Shown: positions 1 through 6,258 of the stretch, piece after piece
Layout of the letters: each line of letters starts with the position of its first letter
Position numbering within the stretch: position 1 is the stretch's first letter
Assembly (NCBI GenBank): GCA_047618295.1
Contig: JBLHKL010000077.1
Coordinates: 1 to 10,011, forward strand
DNA: 10,011 nt
Direction: 5' to 3'
DNA from: UBA7359 sp047618295
GTDB lineage: Bacteria; Pseudomonadota; Gammaproteobacteria; Eutrophobiales; Eutrophobiaceae
Position numbers and translations under genes: made by a program
Notes under the pieces: generated by a model
The model's input: the letters and a program-made list of their open reading frames with translations, nothing else
What the model was told of the DNA's origin: nothing
Databases searched by the model: none

Positions 1-2
1 TA

Positions 3-254
3 GAACCTGATATCATCATAGAAAATATTCGTGTCGACAGCACAGAGGATCATTCTTCACTTCGTATCAAAGAATCCGATTTAACCGGTCATCTTGATAA
101 TGGTTCGAAAGAAAGTGAAGAAAAAGACGAGAAAAATAAGACAAAGAAAAAAGAGAAAAATAACGAGGCTTCTCTCGCTGAAACAGACTATCAACTTTAT
201 GAAGCATTAAACGTATTAAAAGGCTTGGCGATTCATTTGAAAAAAACAGGATGA
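3..254 (+). CDS. ctpA: S41 carboxy-terminal processing peptidase, C-terminal end (partial)
   Basis: Open frame entering from the left edge and ending at TGA 252-254; 83 codons are visible. The ending resembles the C-terminus of Ctp/Prc-type serine proteases of gammaproteobacteria: a 'RIKESDLTGHL' segment near residues 22-32 and a final 'DYQLYEALNVLKGLAIHL' helix. These proteases are periplasmic or envelope enzymes that trim C-termini of substrates; the PDZ and catalytic Ser/Lys parts lie outside the window. Between the two conserved segments is a low-complexity stretch of alternating Lys, Glu and Asn (about positions 108-170), which is normally a variable linker in this family. The gene is convergent with the minus-strand genes that follow. 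The family call rests on the tail alone; the particular symbol is less certain than the family. Confidence 0.72.
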   Translation, partial: EPDIIIENIRVDSTEDHSSLRIKESDLTGHLDNGSKESEEKDEKNKTKKKEKNNEASLAETDYQLYEALNVLKGLAIHLKKTG

Positions 255-352
255 GTTACGTCAGCTTACGCTGGGAAACAGTCGTATTTGTTTGTTAACG
301 CTTATGACTGCTATGGGTCGAAAGCCGTCTTTACCCTCTTTTAATTTTGCCT

Positions 353-817
353 TTACTTCAACTGTCCAATGGTTTTTCGTAGGTCGACTACGGGGTCAAA
401 CTCCGGTGGTAGATCCTCAACGGCTGCGCGGAAAACAAGATTCCTCTCGTCAAATGAAAATGCATGAGCGGAGAGATAACCTCCCGTTCCTGCGCTACGC
501 ACAAATACAATGATTTCAGGTCCCTGATTAGCATCAACATCTACTAGTTCAATCTTCTCGATTGTGCCATTACGACTTCGAATAAGACCTGATGTAAAGA
601 AGGTCGTCATGTCCGCAGGTGGCGCAGCATCGTAGAGTCGGACACTGAAACTTCCGATAGATCGAGCTTCAAAATCACCCTCTGTAATCACAACGGTTTG
701 CCCTGATGGGAGTGCGATCTTTTTAATGAAACGATTCGACTCAGCAGCATACAATAGGACGTTTGGGTACATGACCATCGTCAGTACTAAGAGCCACCTC
801 ATGTATAATACTTTCAT
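353..817 (-). CDS. pliI: PliI-type periplasmic inhibitor of invertebrate (I-type) lysozyme
   Basis: A 154-residue secreted protein. Residues 1-24 form a signal peptide: Lys-2, a hydrophobic core from about 8 to 23, and cleavage probably at LYA-A or YAA-E. The mature part has the pattern I associate with the PliI family: 'LPSGQTVVITEGDFEARSIG' at about 36-55, 'FSVRLY' at 57-62, and 'RSAGTGGYLSA' at 107-117. The T-G-G-Y loop (111-114) matches, as I recall it, the S-x-x-Y motif of PliI that enters the lysozyme active site. PliI proteins sit in the periplasm and block goose-unrelated, invertebrate-type lysozymes, protecting peptidoglycan from animal host defence. The start at 817 is fixed by a strong Shine-Dalgarno sequence; an internal ATG at codon 6 is less likely. 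It is separated by 95 bases from the upstream gene and is probably its own transcription unit. The family call is from memory of conserved motifs. Confidence 0.75.
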   Translation of the reverse strand: MKVLYMRWLLVLTMVMYPNVLLYAAESNRFIKKIALPSGQTVVITEGDFEARSIGSFSVRLYDAAPPADMTTFFTSGLIRSRNGTIEKIELVDVDANQGPEIIVFVRSAGTGGYLSAHAFSFDERNLVFRAAVEDLPPEFDPVVDLRKTIGQLK

Positions 818-823
818 TACCAG

Positions 824-830
824 ACCTCCT
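824..830 (-). promoter_or_regulatory. Strong ribosome binding site for pliI
   Basis: The minus strand reads AGGAGGT, a full anti-16S match, six bases before the ATG at 815-817. This is the best Shine-Dalgarno site in the window and decides the start codon of the lysozyme inhibitor gene over the in-frame ATG five codons downstream. It also suggests high translation. Confidence 0.85.
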
Positions 831-912
831 AACTATATTTTAAAGAGTAATCTTTAAGGTCTTTTTTTAGTTTTATTGTCGCTTTCTATAAGCTATATAT
901 TTAACTAAATCA

Positions 913-2202
913 CTATTGTGTTGTCTCTTCAGCAACTCTCTTTCCAAATTTAATAATGTGGCGTCGAGTCAATAGATACCCGGTAAAAAACACCACGGGG
1001 AATACGATACAAAAGGCCATCAACAATATAAACACACGATCAAAGATCAATTCACGATGATTGATAAGCCGATTATCCAAATCAGCCATCCTCTTAGCCA
1101 ACACGTTGTCGACCTGAGTAAGTTGGCCCGCTACTAGGCCAGACAGGTTATTAGCGACTTCACTATCATAGTTAAATTTATTTATATTTTCGGTAATGGA
1201 GACAAGCTGCTTTGATGTTGCCAAGGCGTCCTCGAATATTAATTTAACCAGCTTCAGATCTATCTCCTCGTGTTCGTAGTTATCTTGCGAAAGGATCAGC
1301 GGTGATAATTGCTCGGAAATAAATTTTAGGTTCTCTGACGTTTTGACTATATTATTGGTGATAGCTTCAGCAAATTTTGAATTCTTATCAAATAAAGTCT
1401 GAATATCTTCAGGTAATTGTTCAACCTGTGTACTAATACGCTCTGCAGATTCGGTTAATCTCTGTGATTGTGTCAACGCCTGTGTTATTTCGTCAGCAGA
1501 CAATGTCTTATATAAAAAAAGCTCGGCCTGCCATTCAATCAGAATAGGCATACGATTAGCCATAAACATGGCACGCTCGATCGCAAATCGAGTCTCCTCA
1601 ATTTCGTAATTGACATCAGAGATCGAGGAAAACAAACCACCCTTGCTGAGAATTTTATCAATCTTCGCTTTGCCTTCAGAATCAGCAAAATTCTGAAATC
1701 TTACAAAGGCAACATAGTCACGCTCTGGATTGTCTTGTCTCCACTTTTCCGCAAGTGCGACAACTGAATCAACATCGGCCTGAATAAAAACACGTAAGGC
1801 TAATTTATGTAACTGAGCTTCCAACATAGCTAATGCAGCTGATATACGCATAGCCTGATCTTTTGTCGATAATGATTTATCGCCACCGTTTTGCCATACA
1901 AGGCGCTGAAGTCTTAGCATTACGATCATGTCAAGCAGCTGATGAGTCGCATCGGCTTCGACAGCAATACTGATCGCTGAGTTAGCATAGAAGAGCTTCA
2001 CGGTGTGATACATCATCCGTTCCGTCGAATTGACGCCTTCAGCAATTATATTGTCAATCGTTTCAGCAATAGACTCTTGATAGTTGTCACTAAATGCTAA
2101 TAGATGTTTGTTCAGTTCGAATGCAGTTAATTTATTCTCATCAGCCATTACCGAGAAAGACAGCAAGAAGGAAATTATTATTAGTACTTTACTCACGTTC
2201 AT
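913..2202 (-). CDS. Unrecognised exported protein with C-terminal membrane anchor, in filament cluster
   Basis: A 429-residue protein that I do not recognise. It begins with a clear signal peptide: a few polar residues, the hydrophobic run 'VLIIISFLLSFSVMA', then DENK, with cleavage probably after VMA. A long, mostly helical region follows, with few Gly/Pro, no Cys until near the end, and many heptad-like Leu/Ile/Val positions. One strong membrane segment lies near the C-terminus ('VFILLMAFCIVFPVVFFTGYLL', about 393-414), followed by an Arg/Lys-rich cytoplasmic tail of about 16 residues. This gives a predicted periplasmic helical domain anchored at its C-terminus, as in some sensor or scaffold proteins. 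The start is ATG 2200-2202; a TTG one codon upstream is in frame but less likely. There is no clear Shine-Dalgarno sequence. It follows the secretion ATPase gene by 95 bases on the same strand, so it probably belongs to the same cluster; its role in filament function is inference from position only. Confidence 0.8.
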   Translation of the reverse strand: MNVSKVLIIISFLLSFSVMADENKLTAFELNKHLLAFSDNYQESIAETIDNIIAEGVNSTERMMYHTVKLFYANSAISIAVEADATHQLLDMIVMLRLQRLVWQNGGDKSLSTKDQAMRISAALAMLEAQLHKLALRVFIQADVDSVVALAEKWRQDNPERDYVAFVRFQNFADSEGKAKIDKILSKGGLFSSISDVNYEIEETRFAIERAMFMANRMPILIEWQAELFLYKTLSADEITQALTQSQRLTESAERISTQVEQLPEDIQTLFDKNSKFAEAITNNIVKTSENLKFISEQLSPLILSQDNYEHEEIDLKLVKLIFEDALATSKQLVSITENINKFNYDSEVANNLSGLVAGQLTQVDNVLAKRMADLDNRLINHRELIFDRVFILLMAFCIVFPVVFFTGYLLTRRHIIKFGKRVAEETTQ

Positions 2203-2297
2203 CAAAATATTTTAGCAGAAAGAATTTAGTTATTCCCAGAACGCACATCAAACTTAAGATTGCTTGCCAGTAGAAGTACGCGAAGATACCTTAATAT

Positions 2298-4001
2298 TCA
2301 TTTAAAAATATCCTGACCTAATACACGGTATATTTCGTCAACAGAAGACTTACCATTGTCTATTGCCTCACGACCAAGCACTGAGAATATTCGCATCCCA
2401 GATGCTATCGCAATTTCTTTAAGCTTCTCTTTAGGTTCATTTCGTCTGACTGCGTCAGAGAAATCAGAATCAATTGACACTAATTCAAGCAGTGGAAGCC
2501 GATCTTGGTATCCTGTATAATTACAATGCTCACAACCAATGGGATGTCTGGGTCTAGATGATTGATAGATATTTTTATACCTTATTTCCAGTTCACTGGA
2601 ATTAACCGGTTCATCAGATGCACAATCTTGGCAAAGACCTCTTGCCAGCCTTTGAGCAGATAGACCTGCTAATGCATCTGCAAGAATTGATTCGCTAATA
2701 CCTAAATCTAGTAATCTGGGCACTGTCGTAATCGCATCTCTTGTATGAAGTGTACTTAAAACAAAGTGACCTGTTAATGCTGCTTTCAATGCAATCTCAG
2801 CCGTTTCCTCATCCCGTATTTCACCAACTAATATCACGTCTGGGTCCTGCCGAAGCAATGCTCTTAAGCTGCTTGCGAATGTAAGACCTTGAGATTGGTT
2901 AACATTAACCTGAGCAATACCGTCTATGTGATATTCAACTGGGTCTTCAATTGTCACCAAACAACGTTCATATGAATTTAATTCTTTAAGGGCAGCATAT
3001 AACGTCGATGTTTTCCCTGAGCCGGTTGGACCCGTTACAAGAAACACACCTGATTGATAAGAGATTATATCTTTTAATTTTATTAATTCTTGCTCAGCAA
3101 TGCCCAGATTTTCAAGCGACTGGGCAGCTGATTCTTTAATTAATCTGATGACCGCTTTTTCCCCACCACTGACAGGAAGCACCGATAGGCGCATTTCTAT
3201 ACGGTCGTCTCCACACTTAAGGCTCGAACTACCATCCTGGGCAATAAGTTTGGTAGCGATATCTAGCCTGAACATAGCTTTTATACGCTGCATCATTTTT
3301 GCGTATACCGCTCCGGGTAGTGTAGAAATACGTCGCAGCAAACCATCCACCCGGTATCGAACTATCCCCCCCTCCACAAATGGCTCAATATGTATATCAC
3401 TTGCATTGAGTTCAGCAGCTTCCGTAATCATTTTATTTACTATTTGAACAATAACCGAATCTGAAATTTGATCATTTTTAATATCTAACTTATCCATTTC
3501 TCCATATTCAGAGTCAGGATGAGTGTTGGCAGATTTAGAAGCTGCATCTCTTGAAAGCTTTCCATAACCCATAGTTATCCATTCTTCAATATCATTGGGT
3601 GTTGCAACTGATATATTTATATTATGACCTGACGTAAATCCAAGCACAGAAATCATATCGCGATCTAGCGGAGTGGCTGTCGCGATGGTCAATGTGTGTC
3701 CAGAATATTTTAGTGGGCAGACCAGATATCGCCGTGCGATGCGCTCGGGGACTAACGAAATAGCAACGGTATCTATATCATCATTTGATGCTACTGGATA
3801 CCCTAGATTACTAGCAATTTTTTCGCAAAGGACTTTTTCTGTAACGTTCATCAAGGTGGCAACTTTTTGCCATGCCTTTTTTGTATCAGTGGATAATAAC
3901 GTGTTCAAGTTTTCTTGGTTTTCCGAGTAGACTTCTTCTCCAATAAGTTTAACTAACCAGGCGTGTGCTGAATCTATATTTTTTTTAATGACCTTAGACA
4001 T
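2298..4001 (-). CDS. GspE/PilB-family type II secretion/type IV pilus assembly ATPase
   Basis: A 567-residue cytoplasmic motor ATPase that would drive filament extension by ATP hydrolysis. The N-terminal part (about 1-145) is a GspE-N/MshEN-like domain. The catalytic core starts near 180, with 'SDIHIEP' at 201-207 and 'RYRVDG' at 215-220. Walker A is GPTGSGKTS (324-332), the Asp box is around 'TIEDPVEY' (350-357), Walker B is 'DPDVILVGEIRD' (386-397) with Glu394, and the His box is 'LSTLHTRDA' (415-423). The tetracysteine zinc motif is complete: C457/C460 and C490/C493. All catalytic motifs are intact, and the length fits PilB/GspE. One oddity is 'QDGSSS' (255-260) where the family usually has QDGR. 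Whether it is of PilB, GspE or MshE type cannot be settled from motifs, so no symbol is given. The gene starts five bases after the stop of the upstream gene, with no good Shine-Dalgarno sequence, which suggests translational coupling. Confidence 0.93.
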   Translation of the reverse strand: MSKVIKKNIDSAHAWLVKLIGEEVYSENQENLNTLLSTDTKKAWQKVATLMNVTEKVLCEKIASNLGYPVASNDDIDTVAISLVPERIARRYLVCPLKYSGHTLTIATATPLDRDMISVLGFTSGHNINISVATPNDIEEWITMGYGKLSRDAASKSANTHPDSEYGEMDKLDIKNDQISDSVIVQIVNKMITEAAELNASDIHIEPFVEGGIVRYRVDGLLRRISTLPGAVYAKMMQRIKAMFRLDIATKLIAQDGSSSLKCGDDRIEMRLSVLPVSGGEKAVIRLIKESAAQSLENLGIAEQELIKLKDIISYQSGVFLVTGPTGSGKTSTLYAALKELNSYERCLVTIEDPVEYHIDGIAQVNVNQSQGLTFASSLRALLRQDPDVILVGEIRDEETAEIALKAALTGHFVLSTLHTRDAITTVPRLLDLGISESILADALAGLSAQRLARGLCQDCASDEPVNSSELEIRYKNIYQSSRPRHPIGCEHCNYTGYQDRLPLLELVSIDSDFSDAVRRNEPKEKLKEIAIASGMRIFSVLGREAIDNGKSSVDEIYRVLGQDIFK

Positions 4002-4006
4002 TTATA

Positions 4007-4459
4007 CTAAAGGACAGTAATAGTGCTGGAATTATCTCGCAAAACTAATCGACCTTCACTCGAAGCCATATGCAGCTCAAACTTATGATTATTAAGCTTC
4101 TTATATTCAACCTCTAAGACATTTCCTAATGCGCTAGGGAGCACTTTAGGTAACTGCCCATGTTGAAGGCGATACCGTTCTAATTCTTCTGCCAACATTA
4201 ACAATGCAACCCTGGGACCCATTCCAGATTTTCTTTCTTCCGCAATAGGGTGAGGGGCATCATAGCTCGGTGCTCTAAACAAAACGATAATAACAAGAAG
4301 AAAGATCGAAAGATAAAGCGCCCAGATGGGAACGCCATGGGAACGTGTTAATGTTGATTTAGTTTTCACCATGGGACCTTCAATTTGTCGCATCGCTCGA
4401 TCGATATCTTCACCCCAACTACTAGATGTATTAACTTTATTCTCAGGTTTATTGTTCAT
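4007..4459 (-). CDS. Bitopic membrane protein with pseudopilin-like periplasmic domain
   Basis: A 150-residue protein with a polar cytoplasmic N-terminus (1-43), one membrane helix (about 44-61, 'VPIWALYLSIFLLVIIVLF') and a periplasmic C-terminal part. In the periplasmic part, residues 84-140 ('LLMLAEELERYRLQHGQLP', then alternating strands ending 'GRLVLRD') resemble the globular part of type II pseudopilins or minor pilins: a helix with E-x-Y and an xGxLP turn, followed by beta strands. It has no class III leader (no Gly-Phe-Thr-Leu-Ile-Glu), so it is not itself a processed prepilin. It lies between the prepilin and ATPase genes on the same strand, 72 bases after the first and 5 before the second. 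A plausible role is an inner-membrane assembly or adaptor factor, similar in topology to PilO/GspL-M-type proteins; this is inference. I do not recognise a named family. Confidence 0.8.
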   Translation of the reverse strand: MNNKPENKVNTSSSWGEDIDRAMRQIEGPMVKTKSTLTRSHGVPIWALYLSIFLLVIIVLFRAPSYDAPHPIAEERKSGMGPRVALLMLAEELERYRLQHGQLPKVLPSALGNVLEVEYKKLNNHKFELHMASSEGRLVLRDNSSTITVL

Positions 4460-4531
4460 AGAAATCTCAAACTTGTAGTTTTACAGAATAGTAATAAGCA
4501 GTATTTTGTATCTGAATGATTGAGGGCTATA

Positions 4532-5035
4532 TTATTCTAAACCGACCATCATAAAATCTGACATTATCCACTTATGTTTTTGCTTCGTTATATGATCAAA
4601 GGCATGTAGTAATTTTTTCGCGTGCGCAGTTTTAGCTTGTGCATATACTATAGCTATCGGCTTATCTTTTATGTTAACAACATCGTTATTGGAACCATAA
4701 TTACCTTGCTCCAGTTGACTCCATAACAAGACACCTTCTACATTATACAATGCATCATGATCACTAAATGCAGGAGGTGCTTTCCCCATGCTTGGGCTCT
4801 TATATGCAGATACATCAGATTTGAGGGTAAGACCTTCTATCTCGACAGTCTCTTCATTTAATAGTCTGATTTCACCTATATTGACTAATAATTGTGCGGT
4901 CTTAGCTTCATAAAAATAACGCTGCATACTAGGCGTCGCAACCGCTGCTAAAATGCCAATTATCGAGACCGCAATCATCAGTTCGATAAGTGTAAAACCA
5001 TTGTTTTCTCTAATATCAGAATACCTGAGCCGCAT
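4532..5035 (-). CDS. Type IV prepilin-like protein with class III signal
   Basis: A 167-residue protein. It has a 13-residue positively charged leader ending in Asn-Asn-Gly, then mature FTLIELMIAVSIIGILAAVATP. Gly13 (-1), Phe14 (+1) and Glu18 (+5) are all present, so processing and N-methylation by a prepilin peptidase (PilD type) are expected. The hydrophobic helix would insert in the inner membrane and form the core of the filament. The C-terminal globular part (about 40-167) is not recognised and contains no cysteine, so it lacks the disulfide-bonded D-region of classical PilA; a minor pilin or pseudopilin is as likely as a major one. The start is ATG 5033-5035 with AGGGA at 5044-5048, eight bases upstream; an adjacent upstream TTG is rejected. 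It is the first gene of the filament cluster and sits directly behind a strong promoter. Confidence 0.9.
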   Translation of the reverse strand: MRLRYSDIRENNGFTLIELMIAVSIIGILAAVATPSMQRYFYEAKTAQLLVNIGEIRLLNEETVEIEGLTLKSDVSAYKSPSMGKAPPAFSDHDALYNVEGVLLWSQLEQGNYGSNNDVVNIKDKPIAIVYAQAKTAHAKKLLHAFDHITKQKHKWIMSDFMMVGLE

Positions 5036-5098
5036 CAAAACTTTCCCTACTTTGTCAATAGTTACATTTATTTTATCGCTATTTCACTATACTTACAT

Positions 5099-5128
5099 AT
5101 TATATTAAATCATTACTTCTGTTGCCAA
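5099..5128 (-). promoter_or_regulatory. Sigma-70 promoter of the prepilin/ATPase cluster
   Basis: On the minus strand, TTGGCA (5123-5128, one mismatch to the -35 consensus) is followed by an 18-base spacer and a perfect TATAAT (5099-5104). Transcription would start near 5092, giving an untranslated leader of about 57 bases before the prepilin ATG. The neighbourhood is AT-rich, as expected. The -35 box lies inside the short repeat of the ubiB 3' end. Confidence 0.72.
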
Positions 5129-5140
5129 GAAATATACAAC
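5099..5140 (-). repeat. Degenerate copy of the ubiB 3' end (direct repeat, copy 1)
   Basis: On the plus strand, 5115-5127 is the 13-mer acttctgttgcca, identical to 6230-6242 at the end of ubiB. Similarity continues weakly on both sides: a GTTGT-TATATTT block before it and GATTT then TATA after it, read on the minus strand. In one minus-strand frame this copy reads LYISWQQK-stop, against LYLSWQQK-stop in ubiB. The exact core alone could occur by chance; the flanking similarity and the matching position at an intergenic edge make common origin plausible. Confidence 0.5.
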
Positions 5141-5162
5141 TCCCATATCCTAACTTTAGATT

Positions 5163-6074
5163 CTATCCTAGGAGATATCGACTAAACCAATCTCTAGCAG
5201 CTGAACTAGATTCATCAAATGAGTCGATATAGGCATCAAAATGCCCACCATCTAGCACGACGAGTTGTTTTGGTTCACGTGCCGTTTCATAAGCAGCGAA
5301 AGCCAAATCAGAAACAGTAAGCACATCATCGCGTGCTACTAACATTAAAAGAGGTGTTGGACTGATGGACGGTATATAAATACCCGGCTCATATTCAATA
5401 AACATCTCCACAGACCGAAGTGTGACTTCATTTTTCCAGGAAGGGGCGCGTTTATCGTGTGTTTCTCTAAACCATTGCCATGAATCCGCAGTAGGTAACG
5501 CCGCAGGACCCTGGGGTTGTTCATCAGGTGAAGAGACTACAGGGATCATCGCTGGTTCTTCTCCCGCATAACGTGCGGCTCGATCAGCATCAAACATGCA
5601 ACGAAGTCCATCCCAAATATCTGCGCGAATAAGCCGACGTGCATTTTCTATCCCAGAAATAATAGGTACTTGAGACACAACACATTTGACGCGCTTATCA
5701 ATTGCGCCGACAACCAGAACGTGGCCACCACTATAGCTTGATCCAAAAATACCTATGCGATTCTCATCGATGTCAGGTAGCGAAGTCGCATAAGTGATTG
5801 CATCACGATAGTCACGAACCTGTTGCCATGGATCAATCTCTTGCCTTGGTTCTCCATCGCTAGCACCAAAATTACGGTTGTCAAAAATAAGTGCTGCCAT
5901 ACCAGCAGCGGCAAAGACTTCACCATACTTATCAAGATACATTTCTTTAACAGCAGAATAACCGTGAGCCATGACAATGGCCGGGACAGCATCCTTAGCA
6001 TCGTCGGGTTGATACAACCAACCTCGCAAAGTGATGTTATCCCCTGTTTTAAACTCAACATCTTTCCGTTGCAT
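5163..6074 (-). CDS. Alpha/beta hydrolase (dienelactone hydrolase/S15-like), substrate unknown
   Basis: A 303-residue cytoplasmic protein without a signal peptide. It shows the alpha/beta hydrolase order: oxyanion region 'AHGYS' (36-40), 'FDNRNFGASDGEPRQ' (64-78), nucleophile elbow 'GSSYSGGH' (111-118) with Ser113 the likely nucleophile, Asp249 or Asp250 in 'ARDD', and His278 in 'DGGHFD'. The G-x-S-x-S-G-G variant elbow is typical of a subgroup related to dienelactone hydrolases and X-Pro dipeptidyl peptidases, many of which are annotated only as alpha/beta hydrolase. An insertion at about 140-225 forms a lid-like cap. The reaction is presumably ester or amide hydrolysis; the substrate cannot be inferred. 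The start at 6072-6074 is supported by AAGGGG at 6080-6085, five to six bases upstream. It stands alone between the filament cluster and ubiB, flanked by two copies of a short repeat, and appears somewhat richer in G+C than the filament genes by eye. Confidence 0.9.
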   Translation of the reverse strand: MQRKDVEFKTGDNITLRGWLYQPDDAKDAVPAIVMAHGYSAVKEMYLDKYGEVFAAAGMAALIFDNRNFGASDGEPRQEIDPWQQVRDYRDAITYATSLPDIDENRIGIFGSSYSGGHVLVVGAIDKRVKCVVSQVPIISGIENARRLIRADIWDGLRCMFDADRAARYAGEEPAMIPVVSSPDEQPQGPAALPTADSWQWFRETHDKRAPSWKNEVTLRSVEMFIEYEPGIYIPSISPTPLLMLVARDDVLTVSDLAFAAYETAREPKQLVVLDGGHFDAYIDSFDESSSAARDWFSRYLLG

Positions 6075-6095
6075 AGACGCCCCTTATTGTTAACT

Positions 6096-6215
6096 AGATT
6101 CCCGCCTCGGCTTTGGCTTCCTGCGTCGCTCTACCTCGGTCTCCGTTCCTGACTCGACTCTACCGATTACTTCCATGTAATCGTCCTGCATCCATTCAGT
6201 CGGGCGCGGGTATGA
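6096..6215. repeat. MITE/REP-like intergenic palindromic repeat
   Basis: A block of about 120 bases, richer in G+C than its surroundings, lies between the hydrolase start and the ubiB stop. Its ends are inverted: agattcccgcctcgg on the left (from 6096), and on the minus strand gtcatacccgcgccc from the right. Both carry the ATnCCCGC-type terminus seen in many interspersed proteobacterial repeats ('tcattcccgc...gcgggaat'). Inside is a perfect 7-bp hairpin, cgattac (6164-6170) and gtaatcg (6177-6183), with a 6-base loop. An open minus-strand frame of 33 codons (ATG 6189-6191 to TAA 6090-6092) runs across it and is very rich in Arg, Lys and Glu. With no ribosome binding site, that frame is more likely a by-product of the repeat than a gene. 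Only one copy is in the window, so its repeated nature is inferred from its form. Confidence 0.55.
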
Positions 6216-6258
6216 CAATATAAAAAATCACTTCTGTTGCCACGATAAATATAACAAC
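6213..6258 (-). repeat. ubiB 3' end matching the prepilin upstream region (direct repeat, copy 2)
   Basis: This is the partner of the copy at 5099-5140. It covers the last codons and TGA of ubiB and about 15 downstream bases, with the exact 13-mer at 6230-6242. On the minus strand a TGGCA, 17-base spacer, TATTGT arrangement occupies the place of the good -35/-10 pair of the other copy, but the match to promoter consensus is poor here (4 of 6 in each box). Confidence 0.45.

Noticed and set aside
279..310. Possible hairpin (cagtcgta and tatgactg, 16-base loop) between the convergent ctpA and pliI genes, as a shared terminator
   Set aside because: The stem is short with one G-T pair, the loop is long, and no T-run follows on either strand.
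292..513. Plus-strand open frame of 73 codons
   Set aside because: Mostly antisense to pliI, no ribosome binding site, and composition unlike a protein. A 15-codon frame from an ATGA overlap at 251 is likewise too short to support.
841..868. AT-only hairpin taaaga-gtaa-tcttta followed by a T-run on the plus strand
   Set aside because: No plus-strand gene ends here; on the minus strand it would lie in the pliI leader without the T-run. Too weak to call a terminator.
2203..2205. TTG start codon for the 429-residue protein, and likewise TTG 5036-5038 for the prepilin
   Set aside because: An ATG follows immediately in frame in both cases, and for the prepilin its spacing from the ribosome binding site is better.
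5053..5058. Perfect TTGACA (minus strand) close to the prepilin start
   Set aside because: A matching -10 box would fall on the start codon region, and none is there; the TTGGCA/TATAAT pair upstream is far better.
5823..6152. Plus-strand open frame of 109 codons
   Set aside because: Antisense to the hydrolase start and the repeat, with no ribosome binding site or recognisable domain.
6090..6230. Selenocysteine or readthrough extension of UbiB across its TGA
   Set aside because: The open frame continues, but UbiB already ends at the usual family length and no recoding element is apparent; more likely a by-product of the repeat.
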